Origin: Holacanthus passer
Taxonomy: Eukaryota > Chordata > Actinopteri > Pomacanthidae
Reading direction: 5' to 3'
Assembly: GCA_025331565.1 (NCBI GenBank)
Contig: JAFREQ010000043.1
Location: 3,853,001-3,917,000 of the forward strand
Length of the DNA: 64,000 nt
This document shows, piece by piece, positions 1 to 13,700 of the stretch (the stretch's first letter is position 1; the number at the start of each line of letters is the position of its first letter). The notes under the pieces are model-generated. The model saw only the letters and a list, made by a program, of their open reading frames with translations. It had not been told where the DNA came from and searched no databases. The translations under genes were made by a program, and so were the position numbers.

Positions 1-1416
1 CTCATTCCCTTTCAATAGCCACGCTGAACAAAGAACATAAGGAAATGTCGCCTCTCCAAACTTCCACATAGCAAACGTAAACACAGAGGCACAGTTAAAG
101 TGGCAGTTTAAAGGAACTCTCGGTCTCTCGATCAAAAGTCTTGTTTAAAAAGTCGGTGATTGATGTGCAGCAGGATAAACTCAATGGCCTCATTTCCACT
201 TTGCGTGTTTATTTTTCATTTTGTCCTATTTTTATATCCTAATGTCATGATCTTCACCTCTTGAAAACACAATATTTTCAAGCTGACTTAATGACGTATC
301 ATCACAATCATATAAAACATATCCACATTTGAATCACCCAGTAAACCCATTATTATGCACATATATATTTAGTTTAGTCTTTCAGTTTTCACTCATCCTT
401 CTCCTGGCAAGACAAAAGTCAGCATCCACGAGACAAGACGGACACTGCTGCGGAGTGTCTTGCTGAATGTCACTTCAACAGACCAGATGTTTGGATAGTT
501 GAAGGGTACTCTCTCTAACCATGACGCCACCTCCCTGACAGGCTGCCAACCCACTGATCTGAGACCTGGCACCACTCTGGGACAGTTGTTCTATGGTTCC
601 ACCGGAGAAGCAGAGTGACAAATTGATTTTGATTGTTTCACAACCTCAGTCGGAACCAAGCTGCAGTTCATGGTACTACGCTGGGGGAACATAATGTAAG
701 CACTAAGGAAAAAGGGCTGTCTCACCACTGCAAACTCAGATACAAGGGTGGATCATATCAGACTGAATGTCGCTGAAAGTTTTCGATTCATGGAGATGCA
801 CTTTGTTTTGAGACTCTTCCTCTGGAAATATTTGACTGAATAATGACAGTCTTTTCATGCACCTGCAACCTGGGCACAGATTCCTTGACCTCTCTGGAGC
901 TCTGATAGTTGCAGGATGTTATTCAAATCTGACAAATGCTGCCAATTGGCACTCATGCAACTTTTTCACTTCTATGAGCTGATCACATTATTTTTGTCTG
1001 AATAATTTCAATGCCAGAGAGAAACATGAACTCTTTTTTTCCCAACAACTATAGGCTACATTTGTATTCATAAACAGCAAGCTATAAAGACATACGGCAT
1101 GTGACAAGAGTGCAAAAGTTGATAATGTGCTGGTTTTGTAAGAGACCCGAGGTGAAGGCAAATTTTGCGCGTGTGGCTGCTTTTACGCACAGAGATGCGC
1201 ATTGGACTGTATGACAGAGACGCACTCATCGTGTTGTCTTTATATGATATATTTGTGTTATATTAGAAAGCCAATAAGACTGGATTACATTTAGACTGTG
1301 TAGGAACTTACTTATTGCTGTTGATTTCACATGTCCATCAGTTATTTCCAGCAGGCGACGTAAGATACATCCGACAAAGTCATTTATAAAACACGACTTT
1401 TCCTCAATAATCTTAC
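1..1416. other. Intergenic or intronic DNA, no gene recognised
   Basis: No ORF here has recognisable protein similarity. The only open stretch of note is a 60-codon minus-strand frame at 393-575, which matches no family I know and lacks convincing splice context. If the candidate minus-strand exon at 1417-1530 is real, this stretch would be the first intron of that gene. Otherwise it is plain AT-rich intergenic sequence. Confidence 0.5.
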
Positions 1417-1530
1417 CTTAAAATAAAGTCCGAGGCAGCTTCAGCACCTCTGCTCTCTGTCAGCCTCCTCGGTTTGTTTCCGACTGGACATGAAGTTTGC
1501 ATCAGTGTTGCGACTCTGTGCTGATGCTGG
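1417..1530 (-). other. Candidate non-coding first exon and promoter of a minus-strand gene
   Basis: Read on the minus strand, a GC-richer purine/pyrimidine segment ends in TTTTAAG followed by GTAAGATT, a good 5' splice donor at 1416-1411. The upstream side is a GGA/CCT-rich tract at about 1536-1562. That is the arrangement of a 5'UTR exon spliced to a distant coding exon. Human CARD10 is next to MFNG, so a divergent mfng-like gene is conceivable, but nothing here encodes a fringe protein. This is inference only. Confidence 0.25.
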
Positions 1531-2693
1531 ACTGGGAGGAGGAGGAGGAGGAGGGGGAGGAGGTTGGACCCTACAAGCGTGAATGATAGATGCTAATAGA
1601 TACTGAATGAAGCCCTAACCGTAATTCAGAGAATGTACTGTAGTCTGTGTATGTGGACATGTATTAGTCATTTGGAGGGGACACACTCACATCATGGGTG
1701 CCATATTATGTATTGGTGTTTTTTGCTTATTGAATTTTATTTAAATGTTGTTTTTTGGCCAGAAATTAGTCTTGAAACTTTATTTATATTCTAGTTTTCC
1801 TTTAATAAGGTCAGATTTTGTATTATTAGTTAAAGAAATGGTACTTAAATTAAATGCAAGGTTATTTTGACTTGGTTTGTAATAGGCAGGAATTATCTTG
1901 CACCTAGTGTATCTTTGGGTTCTTACCTGGCGCCCCATTGGCCCATCCTGCGGCCGAGTTGATTGAGCCAGTCTGCTCCAGGTGTTTAACAGCGCAGGAT
2001 GCGGAGCGACAGTTTTTCTGACCGTGTTTATTGTATCGGTAACATAGTTATAGGTTTTAGTTTACAGCTATAGTGCGATATAGGACTCCACGTGGAGACG
2101 TTTGTTTTCTGTATCCTTGGCAGTGTAAAATAAAGTTTTGTTGATTTCGTATTTTACTCTCGCTTTCTTTATTCACGTGGTGTTAATTAGTACGGGAGCT
2201 TGGATTCCAATGAGAACGAGTCAGAAAAAAATTGGACTTTAAACTAAGTTTGTCACTATAATGGGAATCCATAAATGTTAAAGGAAGACTTGGGTTAAAG
2301 TCGGGGTTAAGTTGGTAGGGGTTTGGGTAAGTCTCCAGGAAATGAATGTAAGTCAGTGTAATGCTGTCTGAAGTGATGAAAACATTAGTGGCCATGACTT
2401 TCATCAAGCATATATCAAACTGTATAAACTTTCAAATTTGAGCAAAACTATGAAAACAAATGTAAAAGATAAAAGATGCACATGAAAAGAAAAAAAAATA
2501 GAAAGAAAGAATAGAATAACATTAAGTACAACATGTTAGTCTGAGGTCACCAAAGGATGTGATGAAGAAAGACAAGACCTAAGGTTGCAATAAAATCAAA
2601 AACCATGTGATTCTTCCCACACTGTCCTGTCAGTGTGTCCTTTGCTTCTGGCTACATATGAATATGTGTGCATGTTTATGTTTTCTTTGAGCA

Positions 2694-2719
2694 TCTCTCT
2701 CTCTCTCTCTCTCTCTCTG
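2694..2719. repeat. (TC)n microsatellite
   Basis: About 13 uninterrupted TC units, followed by a short TG-rich tail. Confidence 0.9.
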
Positions 2720-4332
2720 TATGTGTGTGTGAGGAGCCTCCTGATGCTTGAACTCATCAGGTCTTCACCTTAGATCCTCTCTGTCTGCCATTGCCTTCGA
2801 CAACATGTTTGACATGTGAACCTCCTTAAATTGAAGACTGGTGGCAATGACTTGGGTATGTAATCAAAAACATGAGCCGAGATATGCAGCAAACACAATG
2901 ACACACACAGATATCATCATTGACCTTTACTCACTTCTGTAAACATGATCTGTTAGTTAGAGTTCCCATGGGTGTCGCCAACCTCTCTTCTCTGTGTGAC
3001 CCCTATTCACCTCTCTCTTGACAAAAATACACTCATCACCAACTTTCAGTCGGGCATGCAACAATAGTGTGCATTTGTGTGAGTTGAGTCTGTATGCATA
3101 CAGTATCTGCACAGCAGGATAAGATTTTAGGCATTTTCAAAGGGCTTTTTTTTTTTTTTTTAGCTATTTCATGTTTTATTTTTTGGGTGATACCACTAAT
3201 CCTGCACTTCTTTGTGAAAAGCTCACAGCAGGACATCATTAAATTCATATTCCATCACAGATTTATGAATGACATACATGGTCTGCTGTAATTGAATAGA
3301 TATTTAAATGCTACTTGGTCTTTGCTGATCTAAAACAGCAATACATGCGCAGATGCACAGACTGATGAGCGTGTGTAATGTGTGCATCACAATACACACA
3401 CGCAGTATACAGCAGTACATTTAACATGACATAAGACCAACACATTGGAAAGGAAAGAAAAATAGTCAAGAAATTCATCTAGATGATCAGAAGCCCAAAT
3501 GTCAAAGCTGTAGGGCTATGATGCAGGTTTGACAAACATAATAACATCAGTTTACAACCAAGAAATTCATATCCCATGATGCTGATGTCGAGTGGGCCTT
3601 GAGAGCAGACATGAGAAATGGGGGGATTGTCTTTGCTGTGAATCTGGGAGGGCGAGCATCTCCTGTTGACAACAGCTGCAAAGTATCAGATGCTCTCTGA
3701 TGAGCAGTGAATGTGAGGAAAAGAAAACCAGAGGACAAAGGGAGTGATAAAAAAAAAGAGAAATCCAACTTCATAAACTGTCATGTTGAAAATATTGTAT
3801 CTGTGAAGAATTGTTTTTTAATTATTGTATATTCATTTATGGTATAAATGCAGGGAAGTGGCAGACTGATATAACAGAGAAACAGAGATGGAGATTTATC
3901 CAACATGGATAAAAGAGGAAAACAGACATGAAGCTCAAGGGCATAGAAAGAGAAAACAGAAGGAGGTAGAGAGGAAGGAGTATTATTCAAACAGGATGAG
4001 ATGTCTCTAAACAGAAAAGATCTTTCTTCACGGAAAATGACTGTCTCACAAATCAGAGAGGGAGCCAAGAAGCTATAACTCTTTTCAGACTTTGAAACTC
4101 ATTTAGTGTTCAACTGCTCACTACGCTCATTTAGACAAAATAGGTTCATCCAGTAAAAATAACAATTGAACTGAATTGAAGTCAGGTATGAATTAGTGTA
4201 AAGGTGATTCCAATTCACCCAGAGCATCATGTTTTCTGAAACTGGCTCTGGAGGACAGATCCAGGTTAGATTCCGGCTCTCAAAAAACCCAGATGTGGAG
4301 AACGTTGTTCGGGAAGTGGGACTGTTCATTTG

Positions 4333-4334
<2 letters not shown>

Positions 4335-4366
<32 letters not shown>
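4335..4366. repeat. (GT)n microsatellite
   Basis: About 16 perfect GT units. On the minus strand it gives the His-Thr run of a spurious ORF. Confidence 0.95.
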
Positions 4367-4369
<3 letters not shown>

Positions 4370-6767
4370 AGAATACATGAAAGCAGTCGACCCCTGTGTC
4401 TTTGTTTAGATTGTGCTTCTGTTTCCGTTGATTCTGACCCGCCAGGAAGCTGAGTTTTGGCCCAGAGACAACAGAGCATTGTAATGTCGGTCCTCAGTGC
4501 TTTCTAGGCTACAATAAAAAAAACAGACATGAACACTCAGAAACACTTAGTTCTGACAGCCAATGAACAGTGACTCTTCACATTGGTTTTAGAAACCTGG
4601 TCTAAATTTAGAAGTCAGATGTTTTTCAGAAAAGGTCCAGGACAGAATATCTCAACAGCGCTGCACAGTGGTTATTCCTTGCCTATTTCTCAGGAAACTA
4701 ACGAATAAATATTATTAAATAAATACCCGACCAGATCTATCTATTGAGTATCAAATACTCACCTTCCGTAGCAAAACATCCACAGAAACATCTTAAACCA
4801 TTTCTGCAACATAACCCACATCTCAACTAGTGAGGTTGAATTATGTTCCAAGATGCTCACTAAACTAAACATATAAAGGGATTATAATATATATATATTA
4901 TAAAATTGGGTGGCTTCACATGTGGACAGGTTAAATATGATGTGAATATGAAACTTCAATGTGCTGCATAATCTGTGAATTTCCCCACTGAGGGACGATG
5001 GTTTGCTGTCTGTTGCACTAGATTTAATGTATGACATTTAATTTGAGTGTTCAATTTTAAAATGCATGCACGATATAGTCCCTTCAGAAAATGTCCAAAT
5101 TGGAATTTAAAAAAGTACTTTCTGCTAACAATCCGACTATACATTCAAATACTGAATGTCTATAATGCAGTGAATGAATGAGGTGATGAGTTTGGATGCA
5201 GCACTACAGTCACCCAGATAGCTCAGATCACATGGGCTTTAACCAGCAAACCTTTTAGCCCTCAGACTGACTTTCTAACATTGTTGCTTCTGATGATGTC
5301 TACATAGCAGATTGCAATAATATTTTATTGTGATACTCCTAATACTCATATGCCGCTTTAGCAGAGGCTCCTAACCTACTGTAGGTGTCAACAGGCCCCA
5401 CGTGGTTGCATGACAGTGTTCAGCAATCGTGAGATGGCTTACTAGAAAGGATTTCTGAAACTTTTCTCTATTTATTTAACAGTTTAAGAACCAGGAGAAT
5501 TCCCAGCAAGGGTTAAGCTTTTGTCCCTTTATGTCTGCCTGGTGGGGAGACAGATGATGAGCTGGTGAGCATTGAAACCAGCCATTGTACATCCAGACCT
5601 ACTGTATTTATGGTTGGAGCCTGCACACAAATGCTGAATGAGCTGGAGATGGAAATGGAGAATATTGTCAGGGGGTTCATTAGGAAAGTAAATAGCTTCC
5701 TGTCATCTTAATGAATAAATCACATCTCCAATGCCTGTAATATAAAATATGTTGACTGTTGGATGACCCTGAAAATATTCTGTTTGTGAGATTACAGACA
5801 AGCGTTGTTGTGTAGAGCTTGAAATAGTGCTTGAGCGTCTTACCACACTGCCACTCTCTGACTTTATTGTCATTCCCAAGAGGGATGAATTTCTTCCTGA
5901 CATTGGTTTTGTTGAGATCAGTTAAAAAGGGAATCCCTAAAGCCAGGGAAATGTGATCCAGCAGAAGGTAAGGCACGCAGAAAACAGTGACCCCTAGACA
6001 TCATCTCCAAGCTGGTCCATTTAGACATCATGCAAAAGTGCAAAAAGAAGCATGAGTATTACATCCACTTAAAATATAGTACATATGCTGAAATGTGAGC
6101 TTAAATATACACACAGAAATGTGGGCATGCTGATGCCAAAAGCTCTATCGTGACTGCTCTATTACTATATGTTCCTGGCAAATTTTGGCATGTGGCTAGC
6201 AATAGTTGCACTTTTTAAAACAGTTTGTGTATCTGGAAATTGATGTGCAGCGGTGGGAAAAGCTGTCTATGTCTGCAGTTCAAATGTGTGGTGGAGCTCA
6301 GATTTAGACAGCTATGTAACACCCTGTAATTCAGACGTCAGCTGAAACCTCATTGCTCTGGAAGGAGAGTGACAGGAAGTGGAGCAGGCCGGGGCGTCAG
6401 TTTTCACTGGCACCACAAAGTTGTGTGAGTGTATGTGCACATATGTCTGCTAGTATGTCGAAAAAGACACTCTTAACAGTATAATGAGTCAATCAATAGG
6501 CTATCTCATAGACTTTGTCATAGTGTGGGGAACAGGGGTACTTTATTGGGTGACTACTGTGGAACCTGAGCTGAGGGAGGGCGACTGTAGCCTCTGGAAT
6601 AAAAAGCCTTTTTGTGATCCTACTGTACACATTTATATTTTTGACCTTACACAGCTCTTTAAATCAGTATCTGGTTGAAAACTGAAGAAAGAAAAAGTGA
6701 TTGTGTAAACCAAACATATTGTCTTTCACTATAAAGTCCTACATGGAGCCCTCTCCCTCCACAGAGG

Positions 6768-7049
6768 GAGCCCTCTCCCACTCTGGCTCTGTGGTCTCGG
6801 TTAAAAAAAAGAAAACAAAAATGAAAAACAAAAAAACAATCAAATAAATATGACCTGTGAGCTGCTCAGAGGACAGTCGCTGCGCTAAAAAATAAAAACC
6901 AAAAAAAGAAAAGAAAAAAAAAGAAATTAAATTTTTTTTTAAAAAGAGCCAGAGACAGAGCCCTCTCCCTCTCTGGCTCTGTGGTCTCGTTTAAAAACAA
7001 AAGAAAAGAAAAATTAAAAACAAAAAAACAATCAAATAAATATGACCTG
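6768..7049. repeat. Duplicated A-rich block (two ~90-bp copies)
   Basis: Two near-identical segments, 6768-6857 and 6958-7049, each begin with GAGCCCTCTCCC, continue through CTCTGGCTCTGTGGTCTCG into an A/AAAC-rich tract, and end at AAATATGACCTG. They are separated by about 100 bp of A-rich DNA. A third fragment of the head (GAGCCCTCTCCCTCC) sits at about 6746. The A-rich sequence continues to about 7175. The array looks like local tandem duplication, perhaps of a decayed poly(A)-tailed insertion. Confidence 0.75.
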
Positions 7050-7175
7050 CCCAAAGTTCAAGTTCCTGAAAAAAAAAAAATCATAAAATACTGGCTCCTA
7101 CAGAATGGAAAAGGTAATAAAAAATAAAAACAAAAAAATAAAATAAACAAACAAACAAAAAAAATTAAACAAAAA

Positions 7176-10100
7176 AAGAATTTTTGTGAGCTGGGCTCTG
7201 GACACCGGAGCTGATCACTGCCCCAGTAAACTCAGGCCAGCCAGCTGCTGCAGACACTATATTGACACATAACGTTATGCCGGCACATTTTAAGGAAACA
7301 TGTAAACTACCACAACTGGTGCTGAAGCACGCCTGTACCACCGGATTAGTCAGATAGCCTTTGTACATATTTGTATTAACCAGAGTTAGGCGATGTCACC
7401 ACGGCCAAGATGGCGGCGCCCTACAGTTGGCTTAACAATAGGTCTTCCTCCACATAGCAGGTCATGATTTTTTTTCAAAATGGAAATTTTTCAAGTTCAT
7501 CCGACGACAAATAAATACTCCCCAAAAATGGCCTCTTTTTCTATTTTTTAATATTTTTGTCACACTCTTTGTTTGTCCAAGCTTCTTGTTTGTTTCAATA
7601 AGAATTCTTTCCTTCACTCTGACCCTCTGGTGTTATTGATGTTGGTTCCATGTTAAACAGGAAATTGCATGGTATTACTCAGGGATGTTTACAAGATCTC
7701 ATTAAGCTGCACTGGTGCTGCAATATGTGACATTGTTGCAGAGCTGAGAATGAGAGGATGTATTAACTGCATAGACCACAAGAGTCTTTCTTGGTCAATA
7801 TAATTTATCGCACAGCACAGCACCCTTAGAAAACTACTCTATATGTTCGTCTTTACAAGTGGAGAGCAGAAATATGTATGTTTCACTGGTGTCTGATCTT
7901 CATTTCTTGCTTATAATGTCAATTTTGTCAAATGGCATCAAAGGTATTTTGAGCAGAAACAGCTTGATCAATAGTGAAAGCTACTGTCACAGTATTCTGC
8001 CTACAAAGGAATCATAAATCACATGTCAAGATTTAAATCTGTCTCAATTACTCATACCCATCCCTCTCTTTCTCTGCCTCTGTTTTCCAAAAAAAGTCAG
8101 AAAAGACACATTCTTCACAGACACAAAGGGGCGATTCTGTGCAGCCGCCAGGCTTGAGTCATAGATGGAGCCATGGGGGGTCAGCTGCTGGGTGAAGAGC
8201 CGGGCCTGTTGTGTGCTGGGCAGGATCAGAGTGGAACAAACATAGAAATGAAACCCACAGACACTGGTGCTGTTTAAGTATTGTTTGTTAGTAGATAGTT
8301 AAGCGTAAAATTGTATTTTAAATTGAAAATCAAAAGAAACTTATTCCGCAAAGTGCAGCAGTGATGGTTACCAAGCTCACCCAGCTCCCTTGAAGCTGCA
8401 GGTCAAACAGAATAGCTGCTGGATCAAACCTGTCCTCTGCTTCAAGACAAATCATCCATCTACACCTCCCTCCATGGCCATGGTGCAGGTTTTAGTATTA
8501 ATCTCTTGTAGCTGCCTCTTCTTGTCTTTTCAGCAAGACGTTGAAGCAGCACCTGCTCATTCACTTGTTGACTGCAGATTTAAAAAAAAAAATCAACTTT
8601 AAGAGCTAAAAATTAAATGGTGTGGTGCACTTAGGGATTTCTGCACAACGTATTTCTGTGACTGAACTGTCACAATATCACACATTCCAGAATGAGCAAA
8701 CTGTGGGGTCCAGTGCTGCTGTCAATGGCTCCTCTGTGCCGCTGTCACCTCAGAGACAACAGGAATGTTCATCCACTTGTAGCCCTCCCTCCCTCCCCAG
8801 ACCAAAGCCAGGACGGATGGTTGGAGGATGGATTGGTCTGTCGGAGGAAGGAGGCAGAAAGTAACAGTGAGGCAAAGAGAAGGAGAATAAATAACAATTG
8901 GAGGAAGAACAGAGAGAAGAAAACAGTGGGCAAGAGGGAGCAATTAAAAGAATGACAGTCAGAAGGACAGAGAGGAGGTGTGTGTTTGTGATTCGTAACC
9001 AAAGATTATGAATCACAATGATGATTAAAGATAAAAGATAACAGATAAGGTGGAAATTGAGTTATGCATATGCCCTACTCTATTTCTTATCTGTAAACTC
9101 TCACAATCATCATCACAAATCAATTACCAGATAAACAGATACATGCTTGTAAAAATATATCACCTTCCCACACACAGTTAAGGTAATGCAGTCAACACTG
9201 CTCAACATGCAACATTTAGCCAAGGCCCAGTGAGAAGTCTGTATTTATTACTGCACAAGCAACTACCGACCAAGTTTATTACGAGGATGTTTACAGAGAG
9301 AGCATCCTCATCTACGCTTCCTGCAGTGTACGGGTGGATATGAGTGCATAATGTAATACCTCCTTCATATCCTCTGTCTTCATTAATCCACACTATCTCC
9401 AAGCAACAGTGCTGAGACCCCAAACAGGAGGCCTGTTTATTCAGGGGAGGCCCAGAGACGGAGGACAGCCTGACATTTCCTGACCACATGCCAAGAAAAA
9501 GACACTTTCTTCTGCCAGGCATCCCATATTTCCTGTCTGCCTTCATACTGTAACTGAAGGACACATTTCACACACACACACACACACACACACACCCTCC
9601 ACCCGGTCCTGTCCCACAGGGGTCAAGAGTTACCCAGCTGCCCTGGATGACGCAATTATATTTCTGTAAACCAAGGACTTACATTACATACCTTTAAAAT
9701 GAACCTAGTTTGAGTTGTGACACAAACGTTTAACGCTCAGAAGTCTCTCACCTGCCGTTAAATGATTTCGAGTGTGACCTGTCAACGTCACACTCATTTC
9801 CATGATATGTTTTTAGCAAGATGCGCTTGTCTCTACTTGTTTGAACTTTACACCGCTTCCTGGTTTTATTTCCAAGCGAAGCCCATCATTAAGCACCAAC
9901 ACGTTACCTGGTAAACAGTGTGAGTCAGCTTTCCCACTTATTTAATTTTTTAATACATTGACTGCACTCATTGTGTGGGTAGTACTACTAGCACAGCTAT
10001 GGCTTTGTGAACACTTAAAACAAACAAACAAACAGTCAGGATGAAACTCTGTGTCATTGCCTTTCAGATCAGTGGGGTTTCCCCTGGCAGCTTGTGACTA

Positions 10101-10499
10101 ACCTGCTCTCCTCCTGGGAATAAAGTTCTCCCACACAAAGCTGCCTCTCCTCTACTTTTATAAGATAAGCAGCTAGTTTTGTTCCTCATGGCGCCCCATA
10201 GTGACTCATAGTATTAATGAGTCATATTCTCTAGACGTCTTTGACATATTTCTGTGGAGTAAAACTCATAGTGGAATGAAACCGTCCTGTAATGAGGTTA
10301 CTTTTAATACACCTCTTAGAATAGTTTGCAATATTCACAGTATTACTGCTATAACTTATGAGTGAACAATCATTGGTTTCAAGCGCCATCTAGTGGTGAA
10401 AGGACTCTACTGTAAAAACATTATAAACTTACTAATAACTATTACTATTATACTTCTAACTTGGCTATACTAACTGTCAAAGCTATAAACATTATAGAC
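7176..10499. other. Intergenic DNA upstream of card10
   Basis: No gene is recognised. Open frames at 8390-9016 and a 120-codon minus-strand frame at 9202-9564 have no familiar domain and no splice or codon-use support. The stretch holds a (CA)n microsatellite and a short AAAC repeat near 10,018-10,035. Distal regulatory elements of card10 could lie here, but none can be recognised from sequence alone. Confidence 0.45.
9569..9595. repeat. (CA)n microsatellite
   Basis: About 13 CA units. Confidence 0.9.
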
Positions 10500-10755
10500 A
10501 CTTTCCGGATGTGATGATAAGCGGAACTTTTTTTATTATTCCTCTTGGCCGCTGATTGGCTGGTTGTGGTTGACCGAGGGTGGAGGATCTAAGTGCGCCA
10601 AGGTGTGTGTAAAGTAGGACCAGTCAGGTGTAGCGCACACACACCCACACACACACCGTGACCTCGCTACTCGCTTTAACTCCGTGAATAGGATGTAAAA
10701 GGACTTGATTACTCTTGATTTTACTTGGTCTTCAAAATAAGCAGGATCGATTGAC
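10500..10755 (+). promoter_or_regulatory. card10 proximal promoter and 5'UTR
   Basis: Just upstream of the start codon there is a CCGGA ETS-type core (TTCCGGATG near 10,503), an inverted CCAAT box (GATTGGC at 10,554-10,560), and short GTGTG/CACAC tracts. No TATA box is evident. The ATG at 10,756 is followed after seven coding bases by the donor GTAAGA, so the first exon is almost entirely 5'UTR. The exact transcription start is not visible. Confidence 0.5.
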
Positions 10756-13700
10756 ATGAGTGGTAAGACAACGTTTCAGACTTTAAGTTAGTTTACGCTT
10801 TTTCTGTGTGTTCGTATTTGTTTGAAATGTACTTGTGGGAAAAGATTGCCAGACCTGTCACAGTCACCATAAAGTTTAACCATTTACTGGTATATCATCA
10901 GTGATCAGTGTACTATCTCTGAAACACGTGTTAGAAAGTGCATTTTTTTAATTCTCACATTTCATCCAATAATATGATGTACAATCCTCGGACATGTGTA
11001 GGTCTGTAATACTGTGTCCACTGTGCAGCATGTATCCACTAGATTGAGCTTTTCTCCTTATACAGCATCTACTGACAGTTTGTGAAATGTGATATTATGT
11101 ATGGCTGAATGAAGCTTTATGGGAACTAATGATGCAAGTTAACTTCTTCTTTTTTTTTTTTTTTTTTGCATTAGTTCTCATTTGATTTGAAACATTCCTC
11201 CAAAACAAAAGCCCTTTTCTCCAAACAGTTAACACAATATTGTAAACTCCTGGCATATAGCAAAATAACTTTGTGTGCAGTGCAGGTGAACTATTTATTT
11301 CCACTGAATCTTAGTTTTAGTTGGGTTCTATTGATCATTATCTAAGAAAAGGTGATGGTAGATACAAGATAGTAATCCAATGTGGGTAAGTGCTTTCTAC
11401 TACCTGGAGTGTAAGGGATTTAAGAGGTAATCACATGAGAACAATGTCTCAATAGATTGTTTATGGGTAATGACAGAGATTCCAGAGCATCCAGACCTGC
11501 CTCTGCTTGTCTGTTCGCTCAAATAGGTCAGATCGGCTGCACACAGCAGCAGGCATTTCACTCTCATTATGAGTGACTTGGATGGGTAACAACAGTAAGA
11601 CACCGAGCGCAAATATTGATAGGGTCATTTTCATGATTGCTTAATCTATAGGTTGTTTCAAGAATTGAATTTTAAATTTATTCATAGATAGATAGATAGA
11701 TGTACTTTATTTGTCCTAAACTGGGAAATTCTTTATTCATAAAGTGTATAAAGTATTATAAAGAGCTTAGAATGAAAATCTTTTTGGGGGCTGATCAGCC
11801 CAAAACTCCCACAGAATTATAAAATGAAATGAAATGCATACTGCATTTGAGAGATGAAAGAAACTGATGACCTCTTCATTTGTTAATCCGACAGAAATGA
11901 GACAAAGGATTTCGCCCGGAGGTCAACGCAGCTTGAGGGGCCTGTGTTGTTATAGTGTGCCTTGTTAGCAATCTCTTACTGGATTTGACATGCTGATGAA
12001 AGCTTTTCCCCCTCATGCACCACCGATAACAGCAACAACCATTCTGTTATTATTGCTGTTGCATGTAGGTAATTCAGAACTTACAGTTAGTCTAAGTATA
12101 TATGCAGCAGGTTTTTAACTCCTGTAGTGGCCAGTTTGTTCACTTTCTCCTCTTGTCCTCTCCACTGTGTGAAGTGAATAGGGCTGAGAGAGCTTTTGTC
12201 TGTGGTCTCTTGGTGTGTTTTTAGGTGTGCGATATGAGTCACACCAGTATTTTCATTCCTGCGCTCTGAGACACTGACCCACAAAGTGTCCTCCCCACCA
12301 TAGTTTATGACCCTCATAACAGCAGACCCTTGGCTCTACAGGAATTAAACAGTCTAAAACCACTGCTGCTGTTATAATAACTCACACTGTGTATGAAACA
12401 TAAGCTCTTGTTTATTGATGCAAACATTATTAGCCTTCATCTAATCTAGGTGTCCTCTTACGTGAGATTTTACACCATGTCTGCTGTCCGTGTGGCGAAC
12501 AGGTTCAAGCTAAATGTTCTCCTGTCAGACTTTTTTTAGGGAGTAAATCCCCCTCAGCGGTCCATGGAAAATTTCCAGTAATCTCATCTCTCATTCCTTC
12601 ACTATGCAGCAGATAAACCCAGTAATCATTTATGGATCATTGAGAATGACTTTGGCTATAGTCATTCTGTGACATAGAGGATTTTAATTAGGGCTGAAAT
12701 AAGAGGAATTTTGAAATATTTCACAAAGGTGCCACATAATGCATATTTGCTTCTGATGTCTTATCTTTTTATCAGACTGTGATTATTTTTTTTAAAAAAG
12801 TAGCAACATACTGTAACGTTGTGACCCACTTTTGATGGCTGAGAGTTGCAGAGACACAGATAAGCGTAGCCAGACATAAACAAACTCCAGTGGAATTCTG
12901 CACGGGAAAACATATTTTGTCTGGGACTGGACATTAGACATGTCTGTAAATTTAGCCCTTGGGGTTGAAGTGTGATGGTGAAAGAGACATGGTCCAAAGT
13001 AGCAAAAAAGTAAAAACATATCTGCATTCAGTTAATGCAATACAAAATGTCTCTCTTCTTGCCTCTGTCATTACACAATGCTTTTTACAGTACTTGAACT
13101 GTTTCTAATTCTTGGGTGTCTTGCAGGTGTCACAGTTTGGGCAGAGGAGGGGGACATTACTCAGGAGGAGGTGCGATCGTCTCCCCCCTGGTCAGAGGAG
13201 CGCTGTGAGGAGCTATGGGATCGCGTGGAAGGGGTACGGCACAAGCTCACACGCATCCTCAACCCGGCCAAACTCACCCCGTATCTGCGCCAGTGCAAGG
13301 TCATCGATGAACAGGATGAAGACGAGGTGCTCAACTCCACACAGTACCCACTGCGCATCAGCAAGGCCGGTGAGAGGAGGAACATCTTCTTTGAAAACAT
13401 CATTAAATCAACATTGTAGATATGTAAAATTGAACAGCTCAAGCAAAATCATGAGGTTTAATTATTTTAAGTTGACATGATATTGAAGACATAGTTTCAG
13501 ATCATGAAACTGCAGTATGAACATTTACAACTTGCTTGTGATAGATCATCCATCACAGCTGAAGGGATCGATAGTATTTTAAGTTTTCTTCACTATTAAA
13601 CAAAGCAAAGTAAAAGTAGTTCAGTGATAGCAGTCTATACATCCATGCATACGTTGCCATTAGAATCTGCTACTAGAAAATTTGGCATACTTTGTCAGTT

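Larger units (their letters stand above)
1531..6767. other. Intergenic DNA with simple repeats only
   Basis: No gene can be supported. ORFs of 60-126 codons occur but are chance frames: one at 4099-4479 on the minus strand includes a His-Thr run that is just the translated GT microsatellite. A moderately GC-rich patch at about 1925-2175 ends in AATAAA and could be the remnant of a retroelement LTR, but I could not find matching ends or a target-site duplication. Confidence 0.5.

Noticed and set aside
1925..2175. Possible solo LTR (GC-rich head, AATAAA near 2,129, CACGTGG after it)
   Set aside because: I could not find TG...CA ends or a target-site duplication; it remains only suggestive.
4099..4479. 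126-codon minus-strand ORF
   Set aside because: Its central His-Thr run is a translated GT microsatellite and the rest has no recognisable domain.
9202..9564. 120-codon minus-strand ORF upstream of card10
   Set aside because: No family resemblance, no splice or promoter context, and composition like the neighbouring intergenic DNA.
13078..13419. In-frame ATG upstream of the card10 CARD exon that would add a hydrophobic, signal-peptide-like leader (MLFTVLELFLILGCLAG)
   Set aside because: The hydrophobic stretch is the polypyrimidine tract and acceptor of intron 1 read as codons. The phase-matched first exon at 10756-10762 gives a cytosolic start, as expected for CARMA proteins.
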